Assembly (NCBI GenBank): GCA_015680685.1
Contig: MNCI01036134.1
Location: 1-21,335, forward strand
From: Gnetum montanum
Lineage: Eukaryota > Streptophyta > Gnetopsida > Gnetales > Gnetaceae
Direction of reading: 5' to 3'
Length of the DNA: 21,335 nucleotides
Part shown: positions 9,612 to 17,888 of the stretch, piece after piece
Layout of the letters: each line of letters starts with the position of its first letter
How positions within the stretch are numbered: the stretch's first letter is position 1
Program-made: the position numbers and the translations under genes
The notes under the pieces: model-generated
Database searches by the model: none
Seen by the model: only the letters and a program-made list of their open reading frames with translations
Told to the model about the DNA's origin: nothing

Positions 9612-10067
9612 GTGGTTGTTGGAACCAATAGTAGGTTGAGAGTTAACAACCCTTGTGGCATTACGTTGCTATAGCTGGGTAGGGATTTCACCCTGTATAG
9701 CTAATGGAGCTATTGGTGGAAGAGATGCGGCTAGATGAGAAGGATGATATACTTGTGGAATATCGCCCCTAGAAGAGGAAGTCCCATAATACTCATGAGC
9801 TTGTTAGTGAGGTTGAGGAGTAATGTAACTAGTAGAGTCATGTGGATAGACTAGTTGCTACACGTAATATCCATATGGGTCAAGTTGCTGGTAAGGATAC
9901 TATTGCCTTGGTGGTGGCATTCCCCATGATTATGGGTATTGACACTATTGATATTGCTCAATCAGTTGTGGTGGAGTTCCATTGGGATAATATGTTAAGG
10001 GTTGGTGGAACTACCTTATGTTACCTTGAGGATAAGGTAACCTTCGAGGTGTTTACCTTTTGTTTAA
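9612..10067 (-). pseudogene. Pro/Gln/Tyr-rich gag-protease linker of element 1
   Basis: The minus-strand frame shared with gag and protease reads as a proline-, glutamine- and tyrosine-rich linker, for example 'PLTYYPNGTPPQL' and 'DPYGYYV'. It has many in-frame stops. Most are explained by C-to-T or G-to-A changes when compared with element 2, which keeps Gln or Trp there. Two are not: TAG at 10011-10013 and TAG at 9858-9860 are present at the same positions in element 2 (21282-21284 and 21129-21131). The second is followed by CAACTA, which fits the CARYYA readthrough context. Confidence 0.75.
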
Positions 10068-10741
10068 TCATGGGTTGAGTGCATACACCCAAAACTCCTG
10101 CAGATGTGAGATTACAGGGCAACATCCCTTAAGATGGTCATATTGACATATCTTGCATCCACTATCATTGTCTATTTCCAAATCCACAACCTCTTCAATG
10201 ATGGCAACTTTGCCCTTACCCTTGCTACGTGCATGTTCAACTTCTCTCTTTTTTCTTTTTTCGCGATCACTACCTTGCTCTCTAGACTCCTCTACTATTT
10301 TAAGAATAGATTGAAATCTATTATCTAGGGAATCCCACATTTGGTCTACCTTTGTCGATACTTTTGATGTCAACTTTTGGATAGGCAAATTTTTCCTATT
10401 CACCATCTCTTCGAGTGGTGACTCTTCTTCATCCTCACAAAATCTTACTCCCCTCTTCCAGAGAGAAGGATCTCAATTATACTCTTCTGCACTTTCTCTC
10501 TTCCGTAGCTCATCTTCTTCCTTAGCAACTTGCTCCAATAGTCTTTGAATTTGATGGGACCTAAGCTGGGATAATCTTCCTTGGGCAAAAGTCCCAAGGG
10601 TTCTTCTCGTTTCATCCCTAAGCCCATCTACGAGATGGCACAACTGATCCCTTTACGACTAACCATGGCCAGGACAATGATGTAACAGTGCATAGTATTA
10701 GCCCATGGTAGCATCCAAGGGTTCATGTCCTCCTTGTTTCC
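10068..10741 (-). pseudogene. C-terminal half of Gag of element 1 with zinc knuckle
   Basis: One frame runs from the gap to 10068, in phase with the linker and protease. It contains 'LVDGLRDETRRTLGTF' near 10633, a charged coiled-coil-like stretch (QIQRLLEQVAKEEDELRKRE), one in-frame TGA near 10480, a Lys/Arg-rich stretch (residues 49-66 of the open part from 10406) and a zinc-knuckle-like 'CKICQYDHLKGCC' (residues 84-96). The spacing C-2-C-3-H-4-C is one residue short of the usual C-2-C-4-H-4-C, so the knuckle is either variant or damaged. Gag forms the cytoplasmic particle and the knuckle binds element RNA. Confidence 0.75.
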
Positions 10742-11224
10742 NNNNNNNNNNNNNNNNNNNNNNNNNNNNNNNNNNNNNNNNNNNNNNNNNNNNNNNNNNN
10801 NNNNNNNNNNNNNNNNNNNNNNNNNNNNNNNNNNNNNNNNNNNNNNNNNNNNNNNNNNNNNNNNNNNNNNNNNNNNNNNNNNNNNNNNNNNNNNNNNNNN
10901 NNNNNNNNNNNNNNNNNNNNNNNNNNNNNNNNNNNNNNNNNNNNNNNNNNNNNNNNNNNNNNNNNNNNNNNNNNNNNNNNNNNNNNNNNNNNNNNNNNNN
11001 NNNNNNNNNNNNNNNNNNNNNNNNNNNNNNNNNNNNNNNNNNNNNNNNNNNNNNNNNNNNNNNNNNNNNNNNNNNNNNNNNNNNNNNNNNNNNNNNNNNN
11101 NNNNNNNNNNNNNNNNNNNNNNNNNNNNNNNNNNNNNNNNNNNNNNNNNNNNNNNNNNNNNNNNNNNNNNNNNNNNNNNNNNNNNNNNNNNNNNNNNNNN
11201 NNNNNNNNNNNNNNNNNNNNNNNN
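10742..11224. other. Assembly gap, 483 N
   Basis: Unknown bases inside gag of element 1. Frames that appear to run across the gap are artefacts. Confidence 1.
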
Positions 11225-11695
11225 AGGAACATTGTTGTGTGGGCGACTACTTGAGGTAGGTTCACCACCCTCATTTTCACTTAAGACATGTGGGACATTC
11301 TAGGACCACTTACCCTTCAAAGACTTATGATGTCTCTCCTATTGTAAGTCCCTTTGATGTTGTGCCTCTGTGGGATGGTATTCTCTAGAGTCATGGTCTT
11401 GCACAATGTATTCTGTGTGTAAGTGCGGCATGCCAATTCGTGTGAGAGCACGAAGAAGCATGCTGGGGACTGAACGATCAGGAGGTAACACTATGTTATC
11501 TTCTAAGTCTTGCCAATGCAGTTGTTCATCTTGATGGAGGATAAAGATGAAGTCTGGTATATACTCATCGAGATGAATATATACCACTCAAACTTGTTAA
11601 GGGACTAGCGGATCAATGTCATGTGTATTATGCCACTGATTGTTTCCTATTTTAGACTTAGGCAGTGAGGCGCTTTCGTACGAAGAAGGAGACAT
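11225..11695 (-). pseudogene. N-terminal part of Gag of element 1
   Basis: The most likely start is the ATG at 11693-11695, about 115 bp inside the primer-binding site; its first residues are MSPSSYESASLPKSK. The same frame then has two stops near 11600-11588, and continues open from 11587 to 11339 with 'HLDEYIPDFIFILHQDEQLHW'-like, acidic sequence. I recognise no Pfam-like motif here; assignment to Gag rests on position (first frame after the 5' LTR and primer site) and on being upstream of the zinc-knuckle part. The remainder is lost in the gap. Confidence 0.55.
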
Positions 11696-11811
11696 ACTAA
11701 TCTATTCAATGTGCAATGTATTCTTGTTTATTATTTTCTCAATTAAACCTAAGGGTTCATTTCAACGATATGAATGATTTCCTAAGTTCTAATTAGCGCA
11801 CAAACAACTAA

Positions 11812-11830
11812 GTCCCTGGCAATGGCACCA
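11812..11830 (-). promoter_or_regulatory. Primer-binding site, tRNA-Asp type
   Basis: The minus strand reads TGGTGCCATTGCCAGGGAC directly inside the 5' LTR. Plant tRNA-Asp ends in a sequence whose complement is TGGCGCCGTTGCCGGGGA (established knowledge). The differences are three C/T or G/A changes, all at CpG sites. Asp-type primers are typical of Athila/Tat elements. Confidence 0.85.
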
Positions 11831-12379
11831 ATAATGAGTGGTGAGGTACCCCTATGCTCAACCATATGAATATGAGCATTTCATGCACAATTTGGTCGAA
11901 TTCTAAGGACTAAGTGCCTATGCACCTTTGTGGAACAAGGATGGGTTGGTTGATTGTTGTCTTCCCAAACTTACTTGTATGTCACGATTGTATGGTTAAG
12001 TAAGCTTGAAGCATATGATTTTTATAGCTTTTATGTTTTTATGTCCTGCTGCCAATAAGGGAGGAGAAAGAGATAACTAAGTGACTAATTGAACTTAACT
12101 ATTGATTAACTAGGCTTTAACTAATCCTAACACCAGTATCTATTCTCATTTTCCATACACATTCTGAACCAGTGCAACACTACTGGGATTACCAAACACT
12201 AATCGTTATTGGGTTATCAAGTGTTACACGCATGTTTGAAGTGATTGTATTGAGTGTACTTACTTAGGAGAGTTGTAAGGTGAGAGAAAATCATTAATTG
12301 ACTAAGAAAGCATTTAATAACAGTAGTTAACATTAACTAATCTATTTTGGATGCTGCAAGGTTTATCATGAAGTTCGTC

Positions 12380-12385
12380 TTTATT
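12380..12385 (-). terminator. LTR poly(A) signal of element 1
   Basis: The minus strand reads CAATAAAGACGAACTT. The AATAAA and its flanks are kept in the LTRs at 2389-2394 and 17642-17647, about 170 bp downstream of the TATA box, as expected for the end of R. Confidence 0.65.
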
Positions 12386-12553
12386 GCCGTACAAAAAGTG
12401 TGCTCAGGTATACAATGCTCAAATAAAGATCCATTCACTTGATCACTCCTACTGTGGGCACACAGAAATAATTCTAACTCTGGAGGAAAGAAAAGGCAAG
12501 AGTTTGGCTAAGGGACTAACTATCTAACTACAAAACCAAGTGCGCCTGCCTCT

Positions 12554-12561
12554 TATTTATA
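12554..12561 (-). promoter_or_regulatory. LTR TATA box of element 1
   Basis: The minus strand reads CCTATAAATAAGAGGC. The TATAAATA core with the same downstream AAGAGGC is found in element 2 at 17814-17821, and is mutated in the 3' LTR of element 1. Confidence 0.7.
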
Positions 12562-12661
12562 GGCAAGGAGGTAGGTCCTAATATTGGGTATTCGACATTG
12601 CATGGTAGGCTTCGATATTGCGGATACGATATCGTGTACCCAATATCGTGATTCATCATAA

Positions 12662-12750
12662 CCCAAAACAATTTGACTATAGGTATGAACTAGCAACCTC
12701 TTATAAGCAAATCCTTATTAGACACTGAGCTAACTAATTGAGTAACCTCT
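12662..12750 (-). repeat. tRNA-like SINE head, interrupted by element 1
   Basis: On the minus strand, 'TTAGTTAGCTCAGTG' resembles a tRNA A box, and 'GAGGTTGCTAGTTCATACC' lies about 30 bases later where the B box (GGTTCGAATCC type) is expected. The spacing is tRNA-like. After the B box comes 'TATAGTCAAATTGTTTTGG', the block also found in the repeats at 1567 and 1745. The element is a decayed RNA polymerase III type retroposon; its body continues on the other side of element 1, at 1843. Confidence 0.6.
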
Positions 12751-13638
12751 CATTGATGATAGCATATATTACACAAACATAACTAGCACAAAGTAAGGAT
12801 AAGTTGTATCTAGAGTCTAACCAAACTTATTTTATCTCCCCCAATCATTTTTGCTAAATAAAAAAAGCAAAGTTTTGTCACTTGCAACCATGAAATTTTT
12901 TCCATTGGTAACAATTGCTAACACTTTTTGCAAATTAGAAAATGCAAGTTTTTGTTATTGGAAAAAAATTATATGCTCTAATCATAATAAATGCAATAAT
13001 GTTAAGGTTTCTAGGGCATATAGATGGTTGCAAGCAACTGTGAAGTGTTTGGAGGCTAGTTAAAAGGCTTTCTAAAGAGCTTGCAGTTGTATGACCTTTA
13101 ATTGTAGTAAAATTCATGGTTTTTAAGAAGCAAAAATGTTATGAATCAAGATAAGGAAAATGTATGTTTGTTAATGCTATCATCAACATATACCTTAAAA
13201 GTTTCAAAAAACACATTTGCACATAAATTCTTAGAAGCAAGTAATTCTTCAACTATGAAGGAATTTCGTCTAAGAAAAAACAAGGTATCCAATAAATTGA
13301 AACTTTATTTTCCAGACAGGGTAGCAAGTGCCATGACATACTTATAGGCTATATTGTATTTTTCCCTTTTTGTTTTTGTTTTTAAATTTTAATTTTGGGT
13401 GTGCTAAGGCAGCAGAGAATCATGCATGAGGGGAAAAACAATAACGCACCCTAAAATAGAGAAGAAGTTTCCGATCGACCATGTCTTTAAAAACAGACAA
13501 CATAGTACGGTTTAGTTACGTAGCATAATAAAGTTAAACATCGACCGGGAACATAAAAACTGGGATAATACAGTGACCGGATTGCAAGGAAAATACATTG
13601 AAAACCATCTCCAAGTAAAGGATAACTAAAGAATCTAC
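12751..13638. other. Intergenic stretch with no supported gene
   Basis: Two plus-strand frames (12851-13063, 68-70 codons, and 13141-13347) are low-complexity and Lys/Asn-rich. I see no domain, splice structure or conserved partner elsewhere in the window. The stretch includes the expected place of the last RPB11 exon, which I could not find. Confidence 0.5.
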
Positions 13639-14180
13639 CTCAAAACCCCTTTTCAGAAAATCGAACTCCTTGTCAAGATCATTGATAGCCAAATTATAAG
13701 CCTGCATTGGTGAGGACTGACTGGTCGTCTGAATCTGCAGTACGTAACAAAAATTGGTTACAAAACCCACCCTCCCACAAAAAATCTCTTCAAATGATAC
13801 CCACTAAAACCCAAACATTTTCACCACCATGCCTAAGCCAAATACAAAAAACATAAAACTGAAAAAATATGCAACAACTACCTCTTAGAATAATCTTTTA
13901 CTGCAGAGGATGTGGGTGCTTGTAACCGGCGAACATGACATTTGGGTCCCTGTGCAACTGCCTGCAAAAAATCAAACCCAAATATATCAGAAATTCAACT
14001 GCAGAATTCCGGCAGCTGGGCTGAAATTCCACAAAAATGAAAATTCAAAATTCAAGAATCTTACATTCTGAGAACGTTTCCGATAGCATGTTCTTCTCTT
14101 TCAATAACGAACGTTGCTGCATTTATGCTCTTCAAGTCCTCCTCATATTCAAACTTCTCATACCTGTCGGGAGCATTCGT
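13639..14180 (-). pseudogene. RPB11: RPB11 pseudogene (RNA polymerase II subunit 11), three exons with introns
   Basis: Exon 1 (14180-14065) gives [16 protein letters not shown] and then [21 protein letters not shown]. Exon 2 (13961-13882) gives QLHRDPNVMFAGYKHPHPLQ. Exon 3 (13734-13639) gives [19 protein letters not shown] and [13 protein letters not shown]. This is the dimerisation fold of RPB11, which pairs with RPB3 to start RNA polymerase II assembly in the nucleus. GT and AG splice sites flank each exon, so it is a genomic, not a processed, copy. Lesions: the start is ACG, with a stop three codons upstream and no ATG; about nine residues expected after 'YEKF' are missing; exon 2 has TAA at 13898-13900 where plant proteins have Tyr; exon 2 with its only good donor (13881-13880) is one base too long to stay in frame with exon 3; the short last exon is not found. 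It is therefore very unlikely to make RPB11. Confidence 0.9.
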
Positions 14181-14350
14181 TCTCGCTGATTAATTCAATT
14201 CAATTGCCCCGCAACTGCAACAAATAACAAATATTGAGGATCGGTGTTTTTTTTTCTAGCAGATAAGCAGTACGGGACCGGAAATCTAAGAATCTGATTC
14301 GTGGAAGTTGAGGAATCAATATTCGTGATTCTGAACATGTTTGGGTACGT

Positions 14351-14398
14351 GTGCCTCAAGAAAAGTGGGACGGTGTGCCTCAAGAAAAGTGGGACGGG
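14351..14398. repeat. 24-bp perfect-but-one tandem duplication
   Basis: 'gtgcctcaagaaaagtggga' plus four bases occurs at 14351-14374 and again at 14375-14398, differing only in the last base. Recent slippage or end-joining duplication about 170 bp upstream of the RPB11 pseudogene. Confidence 0.95.
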
Positions 14399-14765
14399 TT
14401 CATAGCCGGGGACGTGATAGAGAAAATTTAAATATATTAGTTTTTGAAAAAATTAAATCTCATATATCATAAAAATACATTGTAAAATATAGAACAATGT
14501 AAATCCAAAATATTGTTACTAAAAAATTGCAATATCACCGTTAAATTGAAGCAAGAAAATTTGCAAGGGTATGGAGGGCATTGAATCCATTTCCTTACTC
14601 AGGAGCCATGATCTGGCCAAACATATAATTTCTGCAACAACCAAAATGACAGCAATAAAATGAAACCCTTTTGTTACTCAATCCAATATTTCCAAAAATG
14701 AAATTAAGCCTCAAGCCTCAACCAAATTTATAACAAATCAGGTCTGCTAATACTTTTGTTCAACA

Positions 14766-14815
14766 ACTACTTGTAAGTAGCACCTTAGGGACTACCTGTG
14801 AGTAGCGCCATAGGG
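14766..14815. repeat. 25-bp tandem duplication, diverged
   Basis: Units 14766-14790 and 14791-14815 begin 'actac' and end 'taggg', with four differences, all but one being transitions. It is an older event than the one at 14351. Confidence 0.85.
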
Positions 14816-15698
14816 CCACATTGAAGATGACCGCATTAAAAGAAGACACAACTTAACTAAACTAGGCACAGCCAGGAACTCACCTCACCTACAATGATCA
14901 AAAACCGAAAACCTTTCAGACGCTGAAAAATCGGCACTAGTCATGATGAAGGGGAAAGTAAAACAGAGCACCATGAGCTTGCATATGGCCATTGGCCAAT
15001 GTGCTGGTGGGCTTCGTTGCTTTATAAGCAAACAGATTGTTGAACAAGCATCATCCGTCATCATGTTCATGACCCATGACGATGACCCTGTTTTGTTTTT
15101 TCTTTTTTGAGAGATATGAGAAAAAGAGCAAAAACCAGCAATGAACAATAAACACGCGTGAATGTGTGAGTCATGGCGGAACCTTTGACGCTCCCAAAGG
15201 GAGGCGAATCCATGCAAATGCAATGTTTTCCTCGCACGCCCCGTCCAAAACTTGATTTCCGTATGACCCATACTTGCCCCTTCGGCCTTCCGTTACCATA
15301 GTGTTTGTTTATTTATTCGTACTCCCTTGTTTTGTTTTCTGTGGTCCGTCTTATGTCGATGCCATGAATCTTTGCTTGCTTGCCACTTAACAATGACATG
15401 AAATTTTTGGTATGATTCAGAACAGGAGAAGATAGGTAAGATTTTAATGCAAAATGCAGATATCACTAAAAAGGCAAGAACAATACGAGGCAAGGCAAGG
15501 CCACCATTTCAATGTATAAGTATAAATCCACACAAAATTTCATTGGAAACTATGAAATATGTACCCATGCGCTTCGGTACCCGCTCCCGAATCCAATGCG
15601 AACAGTTCGTGAAAATTTGTCTGGAATCGCGAATCTCCGGTGCATAGGAATACAGGCAAGGATCTTCTTCCTGGACGACCAACCCCAAATTTGTAAAT

Positions 15699-15772
15699 CA
15701 GTAGGTCAAGTGCAACTCGCAACTGAAACCAAACTCAGTAGTTCAAGTGCAACTCGCAACTGAAACCAAACC
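15699..15772. repeat. 37-bp tandem duplication
   Basis: The unit 'cagtag(g/t)tcaagtgcaact' and following bases occurs at 15699-15735 and 15736-15772, with one clear mismatch in the first 36 bases. No gene spans it. Confidence 0.95.
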
Positions 15773-15961
15773 GTTTTAAATATCTATTTGGAGGGACGCA
15801 GGCCCGATATTTATGTTACACAAGGGTTCCGGAATTTATCTTTCAATCAACTTACGCATTTACGGTTCAAGTGGGTAATTTAATTCCTGATACTAATTTA
15901 TACGTTGTTTGTCCAAGTTATACTTTCTCATTTTTACTAATCTTCATTTTCATTTTACTAT
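15773..15961. other. Short non-coding spacer
   Basis: AT-rich and without open frames, repeats or RNA-like folds that I can support. Confidence 0.4.
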
Positions 15962-16037
15962 GCGGTGTTAGTCTACTGGCAAGACTCTTAATTTGAAAGT
16001 TGGAAGCCATGGGTTCAATTCTAGTAAGCAATGTTGA
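15962..16037 (+). repeat. tRNA-like SINE head, plus strand
   Basis: 'GGTGTTAGTCTACTGGCAAGA' split as an A box core (TTAGTCTACTGG) is followed about 33 bases later by a B-box-like GGGTTCAATTCTAG at 16013. The spacing and the preceding 'GGAAGCCAT' (T-stem side) are tRNA-like. It is decayed: a true tRNA acceptor stem is not present. Confidence 0.6.
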
Positions 16038-16048
16038 GTTATAAAGTT

Positions 16049-16126
16049 TGTAAGTGAAACATAACTATAGGTAACATTGAACCTGCGACCCAGCCAAGAC
16101 TCGTACCACTAGGCTAACACCTCATT
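16049..16126 (-). mobile_element. 78-bp tRNA-like insert with 11-bp target-site duplication
   Basis: 'gttataaagtt' occurs at 16038-16048 and again, identical, at 16127-16137, flanking exactly 78 bp. On the minus strand the insert starts 'AATGAGGTGTTAGCCTAGTGG' less one base at its head (A box) and has GGTCGCAGGTTCAATG (B box) 30 bases further. An 11-bp duplication is the size made by LINE machinery for SINEs. The insert is shorter than most SINEs; it lacks an obvious A tail. Confidence 0.7.
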
Positions 16127-16137
16127 GTTATAAAGTT

Positions 16138-16866
16138 CTTATTGGACTATATATTTTGGGATCTACCTATATTACAATTATAGGTTCCATTACCCTCCAT
16201 TTTACCATCATTACTATGGTCATGTGACACAAGTGTCTTAAATGAGGGATTTCATAAGAATTTACTATGGCAAGTACCTACCTACTACCATATTTCTTAA
16301 ATGTATCTTTTTTAACATACCTTTAGGTGGCTTGTGTGTCTTATCATACCTTTTGAAATCAAATATGTGACTCATAGATAGCAAACCACAATAAGCAAGC
16401 CATGCTTCACCTATCTTCAAAGGGGTAATCACTCAAGGGCTCATCTAGCAAAAGCAAGATCCCAAAAGGTTTGAGAAATGAGCAAAAGCCACACATTTAT
16501 TTAGAGTATGCCAAATCATCGAGGAGAGAGTCTAAAGAAAGTCTAATGGTTTTGGGATGCCTTTTTAGGTTTTCATCCTTATAACCAATCCTAAAAAACC
16601 TCCTCTCTAGGGTAGGAAAAGAATCAGACCTTACCCTCATTCAAAAGCACCCTCACAGGTGTTCACTTCTTACTAAAGTGGTTCATATAAGGAGAAAGAG
16701 AAAACTCTCTCTAAAGAAAAAAGGATACATCAATCAGAAATAAAAAATAAATAGCAACAAAAGTTGAAAACTTCCCATTTTTGAGCCTCCAAAACAAAAA
16801 GAAATTAATTATGTAGAAAACAAATCAATTGTTTAACTTTCATTGGGAGCTTTTTTGCTTCAAGTT
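16138..16866. other. Intergenic stretch with no supported gene
   Basis: Frames are short in all six readings. There are purine-rich runs near 16690-16740 and A-rich sequence near 16790, but no terminal repeat, domain or RNA-like fold I can defend. Confidence 0.45.
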
Positions 16867-17294
16867 TGATGAGTGGCGAGGTACCCCTACACTCAACCAT
16901 ACGAATACGAGCATGCACGCGCGATCCGGTCGAACTCCGTAGACTAAATGCCTTAACACCACAACAAACACTTGGGGTTAATCGTTCGTTGTCTTCCCAG
17001 GCTTGCTTGTAAGTGTCACGGTGTATGGTTAAGCAAGTCTGAGGTATGTGATTTTTTTGGTATTTTTGGCTTATCTTCTATGCTACCAGGAGAAAGGGTT
17101 GAGAAAACTAAACTAACTCTAACTAAGATCTAAGTCTAAATTAACTAGCGTCAGCATCCGTTCCCACTTGCCGGACACACCCTGAACTATGCAACTGCAG
17201 CTTACCAAACGCTAATCGTTACTGGGATCGCCACACGTAACGCAAGTGCTCGAAGTGGTCGTACTGAGGCACCTATTTAGCCTACGTGTGATAA

Positions 17295-17580
17295 GCAGCC
17301 GATTCCTTAGCCAGCCGTACACACCCGTGGGTGCTCGTAACTAAGTCGTACTTATCACACGATCTAGCCTAGCAATGAGCAGCCGATTCCTCAACTAGCC
17401 GTACACATTGGACCCTGGAGTTACCAAGCGCAGAATCCTGGAATACGCTACTGGGTTACCAAGCAGCCAATGCTCGTAATTGAGTCGTACTCATGCATTG
17501 CGTCAAGCAGCCGATTCCTTGACTAGCCGTACACGTCCGTAGACGCTCGTAATCAAGTCGTACTTGAACGCACTAGGAAA
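17295..17580. repeat. Internal repeats in the LTR of element 2
   Basis: 'gcagccgattcct' occurs at 17295, 17379 and 17507, each followed by 'agccgtacac' and then by 'gctcgtaa' and 'agtcgtact'. The units are 84, 128 and about 75 bp; the middle one carries extra sequence with 'ctgggttaccaag'. The LTRs of element 1 have this block once. Confidence 0.88.
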
Positions 17581-17641
17581 GCAGTAAATGAAAGCAATAA
17601 ATGAAACCACGTGCTGCAAGGTTTATCCAATCAAGTTCGTC

Positions 17642-17647
17642 TTTATT
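17642..17647 (-). terminator. LTR poly(A) signal of element 2
   Basis: AATAAA on the minus strand in GGCAATAAAGACGAAC, conserved in all LTRs of the family in the window. Confidence 0.65.
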
Positions 17648-17813
17648 GCCGTACACAACTTGGGTTCAGGTTACAAGCTGCTCGAATAAAGAGCCGTTCA
17701 CTCTAGGACTCCTACTGCGGGCACATGGGGAAAAATTCTAACTCTGGAGTGATCAATCTGCCAGAGCTTCGCTACACTAGCCAGGATTGGGAAATGAAGG
17801 GAGTGCCGCCTCT

Positions 17814-17821
17814 TATTTATA
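17814..17821 (-). promoter_or_regulatory. LTR TATA box of element 2
   Basis: Minus strand TCTATAAATAAGAGGCGGCA; homologous to the TATA box of element 1 at 12554-12561. Confidence 0.7.
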
Positions 17822-17873
17822 GATATGGTGGCGAGACGCGATATCGCGGCCCAGTGCAAGTCGCGTCTCATCA

Positions 17874-17888
17874 TACCCCCATGACTGA
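17874..17888 (-). promoter_or_regulatory. Polypurine tract of element 2
   Basis: The minus strand reads CAGTCATGGGGGTA and then the LTR start TGATGA. Upstream of it is CGAGGACGAG, a block often seen before the polypurine tract in plant Ty3/gypsy elements. Confidence 0.7.

Larger units (their letters stand above)
1844..12658 (-). mobile_element. Element 1: complete, inactive Ty3/gypsy LTR retrotransposon
   Basis: Two LTRs of about 830 bp in direct orientation flank a minus-strand gag, protease, RT, RNase H, integrase order, which defines Ty3/gypsy. The LTR ends are TGATGA...TCATCA, with one base changed in the inner end of the 5' LTR. The candidate 5-bp target duplication is imperfect: 'gaacc' at 1839-1843 and 'taacc' at 12659-12663. 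A tRNA-Asp-type primer site lies next to the 5' LTR and a G-rich tract next to the 3' LTR. The RT motifs, primer type and long 3' region suggest Athila/Tat (inference). Every domain carries stops, frameshifts or catalytic changes, and the two LTRs differ at many, mostly transition, sites, so the copy is old. About 550 bp of foreign DNA interrupts the integrase and 483 N hide part of gag. Confidence 0.93.
11832..12658 (-). repeat. 5' LTR of element 1
   Basis: It aligns over its full length with 1844-2680. The inner end reads TAATGAG on the plus strand where the 3' LTR has TGATGAG; the outer end reads TTCATCA at 12658. U3, R and U5 can be placed: TATA box at 12554-12561, poly(A) signal at 12380-12385, U5 down to the primer site. 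Differences from the 3' LTR are mostly transitions. Confidence 0.92.
14199..15698. other. Non-coding stretch upstream of the RPB11 pseudogene
   Basis: The part next to 14180 would be 5' UTR and promoter of the ancestral gene, but no TATA box is clear. The rest contains two small tandem duplications (14351-14398 and 14766-14815) and a palindrome ATTGGCCAAT near 14992. The 128-codon minus-strand frame at 14885-15271 is compositionally odd and matches no family I know; I do not call it. Confidence 0.45.
16867..17873 (-). repeat. 3' LTR of element 2
   Basis: It starts TGATGAG and ends CTCATCA on the plus strand, like the LTRs of element 1, and aligns with them in blocks. At about 1007 bp it is longer because of internal repeats at 17295-17580. 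The outer U3 end is shorter and CG-rich (CGATATCG near 17840). Confidence 0.9.

Noticed and set aside
10705-11303. Long frames of 184-192 codons across 10705-11303
   Set aside because: They run through 483 N and have no real content.
13141-13347. A 68-codon plus-strand frame as part of a host gene or transposase
   Set aside because: I recognise no motif and see no conserved or spliced continuation.
14985-15010. Palindrome ATTGGCCAAT with a nearby 'tttataa' as a promoter
   Set aside because: CCAAT-like and TATA-like strings of this quality are common; no gene starts downstream on either strand.
14885-15271. A 128-codon minus-strand frame as a host gene
   Set aside because: No recognisable domain, no splice partners, mixed composition; a frame this long is plausible by chance in the somewhat GC-richer stretch.
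15965-16025. A functional tRNA gene
   Set aside because: A and B boxes are visible, but no acceptor stem or proper anticodon arm can be paired; a SINE head fits better.
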